In this document: piece by piece, positions 13,276 through 24,343 of the stretch
How positions within the stretch are numbered: position 1 is the stretch's first letter
Layout of the letters: the number at the start of each line of letters is the position of its first letter
Assembly: GCA_032207245.1 (NCBI GenBank)
Contig: CM063498.1
Location: 96,608,851 to 96,672,850 of the forward strand
Direction: 5' to 3'
Source of the DNA: Pardosa pseudoannulata
Lineage: Eukaryota > Arthropoda > Arachnida > Araneae > Lycosidae
Length of the DNA: 64,000 bases
Program-made: the position numbers and the translations under genes
Notes under the pieces: generated by a model
The model's database searches: none
Told to the model about the DNA's origin: nothing
What the model saw: the letters and a program-made list of their open reading frames with translations, nothing else

Positions 13276-13598
13276 TCTTTGTCTACCAACCTTTCCCTCT
13301 TTCTTTCATGTGTCTTGCTGGCTGTCACTTTCATGTTAAAAAAATATCAGGATTTGAAATCTTTAATCAAGTTATCCTGTTTCACCATTATCCTGAATGT
13401 CCCGTGAAATAAGTCCATAGTTACAGGTCTGAAAAGTTCAGATATGAACAACAACTAGGCAATGAGCGTCTACCATGGCTGCCTGAGTTACTTGTTTTCC
13501 TTTCCAAAACAAATGAACTCAACTGAAAATAAGAGGTAAAAGGTATATTACAATTTTCTACATAGTATTAGAATTCTTTCCATATCATAACTATATAT

Positions 13599-14267
13599 CA
13601 GGACCTTAGCTAGGGCGTGGCAAAGGTGGCATTTGTCACGGACGCATCATTCTTAGGGGCTCCGCACCATAAGGATAATGGGATCTGAAAGAGGACGATT
13701 CGCCCAGAGTAGAAATAAGGAAAATTTGAAAATTAATTTTTTAAATTTTAAAATCCAATGTACTGTAATGTGTTTAAAAATTACTTTTTTTTATGAATTT
13801 TCTTAATTTTTAAAATGCTTCTACAGACTAAACTTGTTATAGATTCTTACAAAATGTTTACCAAACACCACTAATATGCTTTAATATAAATCTGGGTATT
13901 CGTTTTACATTTTGAATTTATTGAAGTTATTCAACTAAATTTAAAATTAGAAATTAGTCAAATTTTTGTTGAAATTGAACATCCAAATAAAAATTATTCC
14001 CCTGAAATAAACTATTCAGTTTATCAGCAAAATAATATCCTCAAAATTTTCAAAAATATTTTTGAGTGTTAATAAGGTAAAAATAGAAGAAAAATTAATA
14101 TACTAAGAACATTTTAAGAATTAACAAAATCTTTTGGATCCATTCTGAATATATGATATAAAAAACATATTTTCTCCCTATATTTGGCGATAGGGGAGCA
14201 TACTAGTTTTTTTTTTTTTTTTTTTTTTTTTTTGTCACGGGCGTTAAAGGAACAAGTTACGGCTCTG
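13599..14267. mobile_element. hAT-like non-autonomous element, 669 bp
   Basis: A perfect 8-bp target duplication CTATATAT flanks the element (13591-13598 and 14268-14275). The termini are imperfect inverted repeats: CAGGACCTTAGCTAG on the left and, on the minus strand at the right, CAGAGCCGTAACTTG (10 of 15 identical). Subterminal TGTCACGGACG and TGTCACGGGCG motifs occur near the two ends. An 8-bp duplication with CAG-starting termini fits hAT. The interior is A/T-rich with no transposase, and a T27 run lies at 14207-14233. Confidence 0.75.
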
Positions 14268-14275
14268 CTATATAT

Positions 14276-15667
14276 TGTTAAGGGGTAGAGACAGCTGAGA
14301 AATCTATAACTATTTTTTAATTCTCCATGAGGCTGATTCTAAAGCATTATAATTTTTAAAAAATATGAATGTTTTACATGTAACAGTTACTACTGCGTAC
14401 TCAATAAATTCAAGATATGATTGGTTGGTTGATTTGGGTTTTACTATACGTGGGCTAATGAAACCGGGCCTTACAAAATCAAGATATGTTAATAGAAATC
14501 AGAGTAAATATTTTTAATCATTATTTATTATTTCATTTCCTTGCTTCTAAACATTCGGATACATACTATTCATTTTTAAAGCACAGGATACAATATTGTA
14601 AATCACTAAAGGTCACGAATGTTTACACTTGGTCATGACAACAATTGGCATTCGCGTGGGGGAGGGGAGTAATATAGTCGATTTTTGCCTATGCGCTATA
14701 TATGTTTCTCTCAATATGAAAATAGATTTGGTAGTGAAATAATTAAAGACTTTTGATATACTTAGAGTATTTGGCCACTAAAAAGCTGTCTACACAGGAA
14801 ATAATTAAAAGACTGCACCCTTTGACAGCAGTGTAAAATTTTCTATTTATAAGATTTATTTAAAATTTTCATATACATATATGAGTGTGTGTGTGTAGAT
14901 GTTTTGTAACATTATTGAATTCACGTGGAGATAGGAAACTGAGTAATGGGAGTCCTATACAAAATTTGTATAGGGCTCCCATTACACACAGAGATTACTA
15001 TTATATATTGATGCTAAATTTAAAGACAAAATTTTACAATATTATACAGGTATTGTACAATACTTCCCTTGCCTCCCCTTTGACCCCGAGTAGAAACGAA
15101 ATACACACTTTAGTTTCACGGAACAAGAACACTGTGTAATGCGCTAGATAATGGAGTAAAGTAACAACTAAAAGTCTTTCAAAGTCATGGTCAGGTGCAA
15201 ATGGGTAACACTACTGCCATCAGAACACTTTCTTAGAGTCCAGTTTGTGAGTAGTTATTATCCACAATAGAAGTTAACAGGAAAAAATTCTAATTCAGAA
15301 AGCTTTAAACCCTTAACATAAAGATTATTTCAGAAAAAGTGTTTTGACTTTCATGTACTTTTTTCCTCCTAAACTATAACAATCCTTTAGGACAACAATG
15401 ATATAAGTAAGCCTAAAATCTTCCAAGAATTAAACCTCGCGTAATCAAAAATTTATTTACTTGAGGTTCATGGGCAAAATGAAAGCCATTGCTATACTGA
15501 TATTTTACAAAGCTCCAAATTAAATACTTTTAACATATGCTTGAAGTCAATACAACAGTAACTCTCACATGCATGAGAGAGCTCATTGAATGATAGTTTA
15601 TGAGTTAATGGTGATGGGATACTCTGAAACTACACAATGACATATAGTCTCGACTCCAATCCAACAA
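14276..15667. other. Mostly unrecognised sequence around a palindrome
   Basis: Apart from the palindrome at 14941-14986 (listed separately) I see no gene. The 84-codon frame 14885-15139 spans the palindrome and has no motif. A short GGTTGGTTGATTTGGG string near 14423 may be a repeat fragment. Confidence 0.35.
14941..14986. repeat. 46-bp near-perfect palindrome
   Basis: The two arms of 23 bases differ at only two positions and meet without a loop around CAAAATTTG. The arms begin GAGTAATGGGAG on the left and, on the minus strand, GTGTAATGGGAG on the right. It could extrude as a cruciform or fold as an RNA hairpin. It may be the collapsed remnant of a small inverted-repeat transposon. Confidence 0.75.
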
Positions 15668-15848
15668 GCCTAACGATGTCCGAATGGAAGAGCGCTTCTT
15701 TTCGGTTCCGGAGTTCGCGAGTTTAAATCCCGCAACTGGCATGATGTTCGCAGCCTTTCGAAATCTTCTTTAAGGAGTGGATACTGTTCTCATTAGTTCC
15801 CACGAGGAAAATAGTAAATAGACCGTAGCGCAAACCAAAACAAAACAA
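15668..15848 (+). mobile_element. SINE family A, copy 1
   Basis: This aligns along its length with the complete copy at 42303-42492. The shared order is a GCC..CGATG.CCGA..GG head, a GAGTTTAAATCCC B-box-like region (mutated), GATGTTCGCAGCCTTT, TTTAAG, TAGACCGTA and a CAAACCAAAACAAAAC tail. The 5' part is tRNA-like (A-box region near 15677, B box near 15720), which implies an internal pol III promoter. It is diverged and therefore older than the 42-kb copy. Confidence 0.7.
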
Positions 15849-16107
15849 TCCGAGAATTACAGCGCATTTCTGTAGAAGCGCTGAATAATAGCAAAAACAA
15901 GATCAAACAATTACTTTCGAGGATTTAAAATTTGAACGGTTTAAAAATATAAGAGTCCGAATATAATAAAGTTTTTTATTTTTTATTTTTTTTTAACTAA
16001 AAGTTTGAGTATACTCGAGCTTATAAGATAAGGGATCAAACTCGGCATCGAATTTGCCTTTATTTCTAGTAATCCAAGATAAATGCTAGACTTTTATTAT
16101 ACAATTA

Positions 16108-16593
16108 CTAGACGACCCGACAGACGTTGATCTGTTTTAATGCTGCAAATCCAAAAATTGTAAAATGTTTTAACATAAATTATAAATTAGGAATTATTCC
16201 TTATTTAGGAAAAATAAGGAAAACAATTATTTTAAAACTACTTGAAGCCACCACGTGTACAGTCATCACACGCGTAATTAGATTAAATTTAAATTCAAAC
16301 ATCGCCTGTGCAGGGATTCGATCCTGGAAATTCTTGTACTGATGCCCGATGTGCTGTTCACTGTGCCACAGATAAGTTGGCAGTGAATAGTTTTAAGCAG
16401 AATTATATTTATCTCAAAAAGAGTGCAATTCTGGATTTTTAAACAAAAAAAACTTTTTCTATTGGATAAAATTGTGAATCTAAACCATCTTGAATCAACT
16501 TAATTACATACACAAAATTTCACCAAAATCAGTCAAACCGTGTAGGAGGAGTTCTATTGCAAACATACAGACGGAAGTATTTTATATATAAAG
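16108..16593 (-). mobile_element. Helitron-like family H2, copy 1
   Basis: On the minus strand the element ends in CTAG (16108-16111) and is followed by T (plus-strand A at 16107), as Helitron 3' ends are. The 5' end near 16593 reads CTTTATATATAAAATAC, one base short of the canonical TC start. Immediately inside lies a CACGGTTTGACTGATTTTGG block shared with the other copies. A tRNA-like segment lies inside at about 16305-16372 and is oriented with the element. There is no ORF for Rep/helicase, so it is non-autonomous. Confidence 0.65.
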
Positions 16594-17385
16594 TTTATTT
16601 ATTACTTAAGGGCAATTTTAAAAATAAAACGATAATCCATAGAAACTCATAGAAATAACTTAAATATAGTCTTAGACTACAATTTTTCATTGTAATTTAA
16701 AACGTCCATATGTTACATTGTTTCTTATTTAAGATCGTAAAAGACAAATTTAACCAAGGCGTCTTACTTAAAGCTACGCTTTATTGCAACTTAAAAATAG
16801 TGGAAAGCAACGGTTCGTACTCATATAACAGACTTCAAAAGAACTGCCGTATACTTTTGAGAACAATTAAAGAAGTAATCGCTAACGTTACTTAAGAGTA
16901 ACTAATAACGTATATTAGGATAACAAAGCTAAATATATGAGAGTGTTCTCAAGAGTGACATTAACCATTTTCGATTTTAAACGATTTTTCCGAATTAACA
17001 TGGAATCCATTTCCGAGCAGTAAGAATTAAAGCTACTTGATTTATTGGGGGCGAAACTGTATCATAAATTACATGGGACAGGATTATTTAAGCCAATTTA
17101 AGTAAACAGACTTTTGCTCTGAAAAATGATCGGTCTCATACGTTCTATAAATTTTTCTCTATGATTTACGTTCTTGATTCCTTTTTATCGCACACGAAAT
17201 ACGGCGGAGGAGAGAGTTTATTGTTCTGGAAAAATAAATGGCCTCTGAGAGTACGGATTAAAATACTTCTATAAAATGATTACACTGGTCTAATGCTGAA
17301 GGATAAAAATTTTTGAAAATATGAAAGGACATTTTCAAAAATTGGAGATTTCAGGATTTAATCCTTTTATGCTTTTGTTATATAG

Positions 17386-19055
17386 TCTCTGAATTAGGAT
17401 GTATCGTTATAGTTGTAAACAAAAGACATAAAGCTGGATTTCACAAAATTTGCTGATGATGAATACAAAACGGAGTTTCTGATCTTAACTTTGTACCTCA
17501 ACAAATAAAAGCAAAAATCCAAAGTGTGCAGAAGATTGAAGGGGATAAATGAGGTTTTGTTTGGTCTGGAGTAATTATTGGGATTGAGTAGTAACCGAAG
17601 AAAATTAAGACACTAGAAAAGGTGAAAAATATACTCTCTGAATTAGAATGTATCGTTATAGTTGTAAACAAAAGACATGAAGCTGGATTTCACAGAATTT
17701 GCTGATGATGAATACAAAATGGAGTTTATGAGCTTAACTATATATCTCAACACATAAAAGCAAAAATCCAAAGTGTGCAGAAGATTGAAGGGGCTGAATG
17801 AGGTTTTGTTTGGCGTAGAGCAATTATTGGGATTGAGTAGTAACCGAAGAAAATTAAGAAACTAGAAAAGGTGAAAAATATATTCTCTGAATTAGAATGC
17901 ATCATCATAGTTGTAAACAAAAGACATGAAACTGGATTTCCCCAAATTTGCTGATGATGAATACAAAGTGGAATTTCTGAGCCGCACTTTATACCTCAAC
18001 ACATAAAAGCAAAAATCCAAAGTGTGCAGAAGATTGAAGGGGCTGAATGAGGTTTTGTTTGGCGTAGAGCAATTATTGGGATTGAGTAGTAACCGAAGAA
18101 AATTAAGAAACTAGAAAAGGTGAAAAATATATTCTCTGAATTAGAATGCATCATTATAGTTGTAAACAAAAGACATGAAACTGGATTTCACAAAATTTGC
18201 TGATGATGAATACAAAGTGGAATTTCTGAGCCGCACTTTATACCTCAACACATAAAAGCAAAAATCCAAAGTGTTCAGAAGATTGAAGGGGCTGAATGAG
18301 GTTTTGTTTGGTCTAGAGCAATTATTGGGACTGAGTAGTAACCGAAGAAAATTAAGAAATAGAAAAGATGAAAAATATACTCTCTGAATTAGAATGTATC
18401 ATTATAGCTGTAAACAAAAGACATGAAGCTGGATTTCACAAAATTTGCTGATGATGAATACAAAACGGAGTTTCTGAGCTGCACTTTATACCTCAACACA
18501 TAAAAGCAAACATCCAAAGTGTGCAGAAGATTGAAGGGGTTACATGTAAGAGTTTGTTTGGTCTAGAGTAATTTTGGGGATTGAGTAATAACCGAAGAAA
18601 ATTAAGAAACTATAAAAGGTGAAAAATATACTCTCTGAATTAGAATGTATAGTTATAGTTGTAAACAAAAGACATGAAGCTGGATTTCACAGAATTTGCT
18701 GATGATGAATACAAAATGGAGTTTATGAGCTTAACTATATACCTCAACACATAAAAGCAAAAATCCAAAGTGTGCAGAAGATTGGAGGGATTAAATGTGA
18801 GGTTTTGTTTGGTCTAGAGCAATTATGGGGATTGAGTAATAATCGAAGAAAATTAAGAAACTAGAAATGAGGAAAATATACTCTCTGAATTAGAATGTAT
18901 CGTTATAGGTGTAAACAAAAGACATAAAACTGGATTTCACAAAATTCGCTGAGTATGAATACACAACGGAGTTTCTGAGCTGCACTTTATACCTCAACAC
19001 ATAAAAGCAAAAATCCAAAGTGTGAAGAAGATTGAAGGGGCTAAATGAGGTTTTA
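17386..19055. repeat. Tandem array, about 6.7 units of ~249 bp
   Basis: TCTCTGAATTAG(A)AT begins units at 17386, 17635, 17884, 18133, 18381, 18632 and 18882, giving periods of 248 to 251 bp. Units share GTAAACAAAAGACAT, GATTTCACA, GCTGATGATGAATAC, CCTCAACACATAAAAGC and GTGTGCAGAAGATTGAAGG. Neighbouring units 17884 and 18133 share private variants (CATCAT/CATTAT, CTGAGCCGCAC), which indicates local duplication. The last unit ends abruptly at about 19055 in a (TTAATTAG)-like simple stretch to about 19105. No frame stays open across units. Confidence 0.9.
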
Positions 19056-19107
19056 ATTTAGCTAATTTAGTTAATTAATTAATTAGTTAATTTAATTTAT
19101 TAATTTA

Positions 19108-19470
19108 GTTCCAATTCCTTTCTTTACGTTCAGGAATTTTGTGATAGCATTTATAAAATGTTAACCCTGTCAATATTACCCCAAAATATTGCTGAAAATC
19201 TTAATTTTTTCAATGTTGCTTCTCATTGTTTTCAAATATTTGTTATTAATTTATATTATGTATTTTAAATACACAAGTAGTAAATTTATTTTGCAGTTCA
19301 TAAGATATTTCTTTAAAGAAGAAAAGGATTAGGAAAAAATCCCATTTGTAAAAATAAAATTCTTGAATTCATCCCTTTAATTTCAGGAGTTCTGCAATTG
19401 CATTGAAGAAATGTTTAGCATTTCACTTTTACCCTAAAATATTGCTAAATATCCTAATTTCTCTTCCATT
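19108..19470. repeat. Old tandem duplication, offset about 264 bp
   Basis: The blocks beginning near 19108 and 19372 share the order TTTCAGGA(A/G)TT.TG, a CATTxxAxAAATGTT core, TTACCC(C)AAAATATTGCT and ATC(T/C)TAATTT. Sequence identity is modest. The following stretch to 20203 shows no feature I recognise. Confidence 0.45.
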
Positions 19471-20203
19471 GCTATAATTTAGGGCCAGAGATACTCTTTT
19501 AGTAAATGAAATAGTTTATTAACGGAAACCCATTTGTCTTATCTCTTGTCCGAATAACGAGGTCACCTATTCTGGTGATATATTAGTAGAATAACGACAT
19601 TGATAACTCCCACCTCAAATTTCCACTAAAGATGATCAAATGAAATATGAACCACTATAGTTATTTAATGTAATATTTCAACAAGTTTTACATTAATTTG
19701 AACTAAAAATATACGTAGAAATTAGTATTTCTCTCGAAAGAAGAACACGAAATATTTCTACTAAAAAGTACTTAGGTATAATCAAATATTAAATAAGTGA
19801 AAACCCACTTAATATTTGGCATTTATATAATTGAAAATGCTATTTTATCTTTTAAAGAAATCAAAATTAATTTTTATACATTCTACATCAGTGAAAAGAA
19901 TAAACAAAGAAAATATAATAAAGGATTAGGAAATAAATTTCTTAAAAACATAATTCTTTTCTTCTTTTAAAAAATGAAGGATGTATAAAACAGTTACGAA
20001 AAAATATGTGTGCTGCTTCTTTAATCTACATCTGAACAATTTTTCCTCTGAGTTTAAAGATAGATGAAAAGATAAAGAGTTGATGGATTTGATTTCTATA
20101 GCAGGCATGCATATTTGTTGACCTTCGTAGCAGGCTACTGTAAGACACAATCTAATTAGTTTTCATATTGCAAATGTTTTGGCTATAGTATTCAAAAACT
20201 AAA

Positions 20204-20444
20204 TTAACCCTATCAAAGGCTATGTATGGGAAGATTACTTCCCACCTAAATTATCTTAGAAAATAAACCTGTGGGAAGAGCTAAACCCATTATAATATAT
20301 TGGTCTTGCATAACGATGGGAAGACTGATTCCTTCTTCCGCATTGCATTCTCATCTATTGTTTGATTAATTGAATGTATTTAGCAATTCTGTTTTTAAAG
20401 TTTAAAAACATTGTGTGAGAAATAAATACCCACGAAAGGGTTAA
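20204..20444. mobile_element. piggyBac-like MITE, 241 bp
   Basis: TTAA occurs at both ends (20204-20207 and 20441-20444). The left terminus is TTAACCCTATC and the right, on the minus strand, is TTAACCCTTTCGTGGG. Internal GGGAAGA/TTCCCA blocks recur around 20228-20347. There is no ORF. The assignment rests on termini and target only. Confidence 0.5.
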
Positions 20445-20565
20445 ACTGAACTTTTTAAATTACAGTTCTGTCATTTATTCTTATTCAACTACCAGTTTTA
20501 GTACATTATTTACTTGAAACTCTATGAAAGAATTGGTAAAATTTCTTTCTAGAGTTGGATTTAAA

Positions 20566-20567
<2 letters not shown>

Positions 20568-20611
<44 letters not shown>

Positions 20612-20630
20612 TATTAATATATATATATAT

Positions 20631-20728
<98 letters not shown>

Positions 20729-20741
20729 TATATATTATATA

Positions 20742-20838
<97 letters not shown>

Positions 20839-20870
20839 TATTAATATATATATATATATGTGTGTGTGTA
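20568..20870. repeat. (AT)n microsatellite tract of about 300 bp
   Basis: An almost uninterrupted AT dinucleotide run. AATATTAATATTAAT interruptions near both ends (20600 and 20831) suggest internal duplication. It ends in a short (GT)n. Poly-Ile/Tyr open frames here are artefacts. Confidence 0.95.
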
Positions 20871-21125
20871 TCCAACATTCATATCCACAAATGGTATCGA
20901 ACATTCCATACCGTGGAACTTTGCCGCCAGAAGGTGCTGCTTTCAAGAAAAGAACATACATCGACACAGTGTAAGCGTGGAACGCAATGTGTGAACACGG
21001 TCGAGCTAATGACCGTTGGTGATGCTCTGAGGCATCCCATAAATTAATTAATTCTTAATGTTTTTCTTATTTGTTATTAAACTTGTTTGTTTTACATCTT
21101 CTCCGTAAGCCTGATTTATCCTCCC

Positions 21126-21126
<1 letters not shown>
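20871..21126. other. GC-richer island between two (AT)n tracts
   Basis: About 180 bp of ordinary-complexity sequence (20871-21045) is trapped between two long AT tracts. It opens in both orientations for about 60 codons (20862-21047 plus, 20773-20967 minus), but neither product resembles anything known to me. It may be a fragment of unique DNA or an unrecognised short element inserted in an AT target. Confidence 0.35.
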
Positions 21127-21216
<90 letters not shown>

Positions 21217-21258
21217 TATATTATGCGTGTGTGTGTGTATGTGTGTGTGTGTATAATG
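21127..21258. repeat. (AT)n followed by (GT)n microsatellite
   Basis: (AT)n runs to about 21212 and is followed, after a short break, by (GT)n to about 21252. Open frames here (21048-21293 minus, 21087-21287 plus) encode dipeptide repeats only. From here to about 22489 I see no gene or repeat that I can support. Confidence 0.95.
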
Positions 21259-22489
21259 TATATATGTGTTATCAAAAAGTAGTTTGATCTCACTAAAGTT
21301 AATTTTTTCTTATTGTGTCTATTTTAATGCTATGTCTTTGCGTGCTTTCATCTATTAACAGAGTTACAAATAGGCAGATCACATATTAGCCATGCATAAA
21401 CATTTGAAATAATTCTAATAGTCAATAAATTAAACCCTTTAATAGAGAAATTATAGATTTGTTAGTAAATGATTATGTACGACTTTTACCACATTTTGTT
21501 ACACAAAGATATAACAACAAACTGCAGTCTACAGCTTCTGTACAAATACTGAATGGGTATGAAAGAATGTATTGTACCAGTGTGGTACTCTGCAATGTAC
21601 ATTTGGTCTTACCGTGAGATCCCATAAATTGAATCTCTAGTGCTTCTATGACTTTACAAAACTAGTAAAGTTTGAAATGTTTGAAATGTTTTGATGGAAC
21701 TACCAAGCATGTTTATATTTTCATTAAAACGGAACAGTTCGGTTATCCTAAACTTCGCCCTAAGTGGACATCTGTGACACTATAGGAGTCATAAATTTCA
21801 GATTCCCTTCTACAAGTTTTTAAAATCTGATGTTACAGTTGGAGATATAAAGTTGTATAACTTATTCATATGTAAGCACGAGAGATCAAGCACTGCAATT
21901 TCCAGATTCAGGGGTACAATTACTTGAGAGCTTCCCCCGAAGGAATTCTATACATACAATAAACTGTCAGAAGTATGGAGATGGAAGCTAAAAAGTGACA
22001 GCGTAATTGCTCACGAGAGAACTTTTGACCGTGGGCTTTTTTATTATCTTTACTTCATGTCAAAATCTATGTTAATATTTTTCTTCTTTTGGTGTATTGA
22101 ATTAGTGTGGTGTCCATTAGAAGTTGAATGTTTATGCTGACGATTATATTTTGCCCATCTGGAGTCCGTTTTCACTCCACTACTTGGAGTAAACAGTGCG
22201 ATTAGAATCCAGGAAGTCCAGCATCTTACTTTTACAGTTGTACTTACAGTTAGTTGGCTAAACTATAAATATAAAACTTAAGGTCGAACTTTGGTTAATG
22301 GCACTCTTCTATTATTGAACAGGAGGACAAATAACCATTAACCCATTGTTTATATCCCCTATATAATAATAACCTAAGTTATCTGTCCACGAATTTATTA
22401 AGCGGTTGGACCTAGAATGGATAATGCATCCATTCAAAACGAATAAAGTTTATCTTCTCCTAAACTATCGATCGCGATTCTAAAATAAA

Positions 22490-23744
22490 TTTGTATATAT
22501 ATGTTTCATATCACAGCAAAAAAATACTGTCGTCTTTAAAAACGTTCGAAATCCAACCCTTCCCTCCTTTTCGAGAGTTAAATGACCATTATTTCAAGCC
22601 CTAATTTTCGGTTTTTAACGGATTAAATAAAGATTAAAAAAAAGCGATGCCGATAAATTTATCTATTTATCACATAAAGAGGAAAAAATATAACAATCTT
22701 TTTCATAGCATTGTGACGTCATTATCCTTTAAACATCTCATTTAAGCATCATTTCCTATTTTAAACTATTCAAATATCGTCAACACAATATTATTATCTT
22801 TTATCATTGAACTTAGATATTGCGTCAATTATTTTCTTTTATATTTGGCTTCAATAATAGATTAGGTACATACGTGATAATTTTAAATTTAATCATCGAT
22901 TATTTTTGTCGCAATGAAACTTTTAAACCACCGGTATTAACAATAAATTTTTTTTCATATAAGTCTAGGGGTCTCTTTTACGGACTAATAAATATCTAAC
23001 TTTTAATTTATATATATTTGGAAATTAAGAAATTTGTTCTTTTGTGTGTTTGTTTATTGTACATAACCACACGGTTTGACTAAATGAATTCAATGTGATT
23101 CTAAACTGCATTACAGGATCGGGAGACTCTAGAGGAGTATGACGATAAATAAATTATTGAGAGTGAACCAGATAGTTCTCAGCCAAAAAACAAACCATTT
23201 TTTACCTGCCTCATTGGGTACTTAACAGTTCTGGAATATTAAAAATTTACTAATCCCGTCATATGATGGGCTATATGCTAGTTAATCAAATAATTTTCTT
23301 TTATATTAGTATTAAATAATAGATTAAGTATATAAGTCATAATTTTAAATTGAATCATCGAATACTTTTTATTGCAATGAAAATGTTATCACCGGTATTA
23401 ACAACAAATTCTTTTCGTAAAAATCTAGGAGTCTATTTCACGGACTCATAAACATCTAGCTTTTAAGTTATATATCTTTGAAAATTAAGAATTTTGTTTG
23501 TTTATGTGTTTGTTTTTTATACATAGCCACGCGGTTTGACTAAATGAATTCAGCGTGATTCTAAACTGCATTCACAATGTAGGGAAACTTAAGAGGAGTA
23601 TGAAGATAAATACATTATTGAGCGTGTACTAGATAATTCTCAGCCTAAACACAAATCCTTTTATTACCTGCTTCATAGGGTACTTTACAATGCTGGAAAA
23701 TTAAAAAATTTACTGATCCCGTCACATGACGGGCTATATGCTAG
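22490..23744 (+). mobile_element. Helitron H1-related element with duplicated 3' end
   Basis: The segment 22540-22800 aligns with the body of the Helitron at 32845-33607 (shared ACGTTCGAAATCC, TTTTCGAG, TTTATCACATAA, AATATCTCATTT/AACATCTCATTT). The 3' region is present twice in tandem, about 22840-23281 and 23284-23744. Each copy ends with a hairpin (CCCGTCATATGATGGG and CCCGTCACATGACGGG), then CTATATG, then CTAG, then T. Hairpin plus CTAG plus host T is the Helitron 3' signature. The 5' end is eroded and its position is approximate. There is no Rep/helicase ORF. Confidence 0.65.
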
Positions 23745-24343
23745 TCACCGAGAAAGAATATTAAGCATCTCAACACACATATCCTTCGTATCGCAAGAGC
23801 AAATCAGATAATTGCCCAAAGTTACAGAGTCCCCCAAATAATTAAAACTAACTTTGAAATATTCTCTACTAAATTAGCAATTTTTTTAGTTAAAAAATCA
23901 AATTTCATCTCAAAAAATAAAAAACCTTACTGAATATTTTTTAAAAAATATTTCTATTATTTCGGGATTTATTTTTAAAACTGGAAGCTTTTATATTTCA
24001 TTGACTGATTTCACATTTCCTATTGATAATTTAGAAAATATTTAAATAAGTATAATTTATTCTAAACCATTTTATACTCTGTAAATAGTATGATATTAGG
24101 GAAAATTGTTGCTGTGCAGTGAAAAAAAATGTTTATACACTAAAACGTACTTCATTTTCACAAACAAAATAAAAATGGTATAGTATCTCCCAAAAAATTT
24201 TAGATAATAAATGTCATGTTTACATTTCAGTTTTGCTGTATTAATCTATCAAAAAATATATAAATTAAAATAACAATTTTTTTGTAAAATAATGATATAA
24301 ATGAATTTTTTATACATAATATATGCTTGGACAGCGGGTGTAA

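Noticed and set aside
16305..16372. Possible tRNA gene on the minus strand
   Set aside because: The same segment recurs in the interior of four Helitron-like copies with poor acceptor pairing, so it is an element component.
17386..19055. Regularly spaced repeats considered as CRISPR-like
   Set aside because: The whole ~249-bp unit is repeated without unique spacers, and the setting is eukaryotic.
20773..21293. Poly-(Ile-Tyr) frames on both strands
   Set aside because: Pure product of (AT)n microsatellites.
21760..21800. GTGACACTATAGGAG string resembling a phage-type promoter
   Set aside because: Short chance match with no phage context. A similar GTGACACTATA at 9669 is the start of an LTR-like block.
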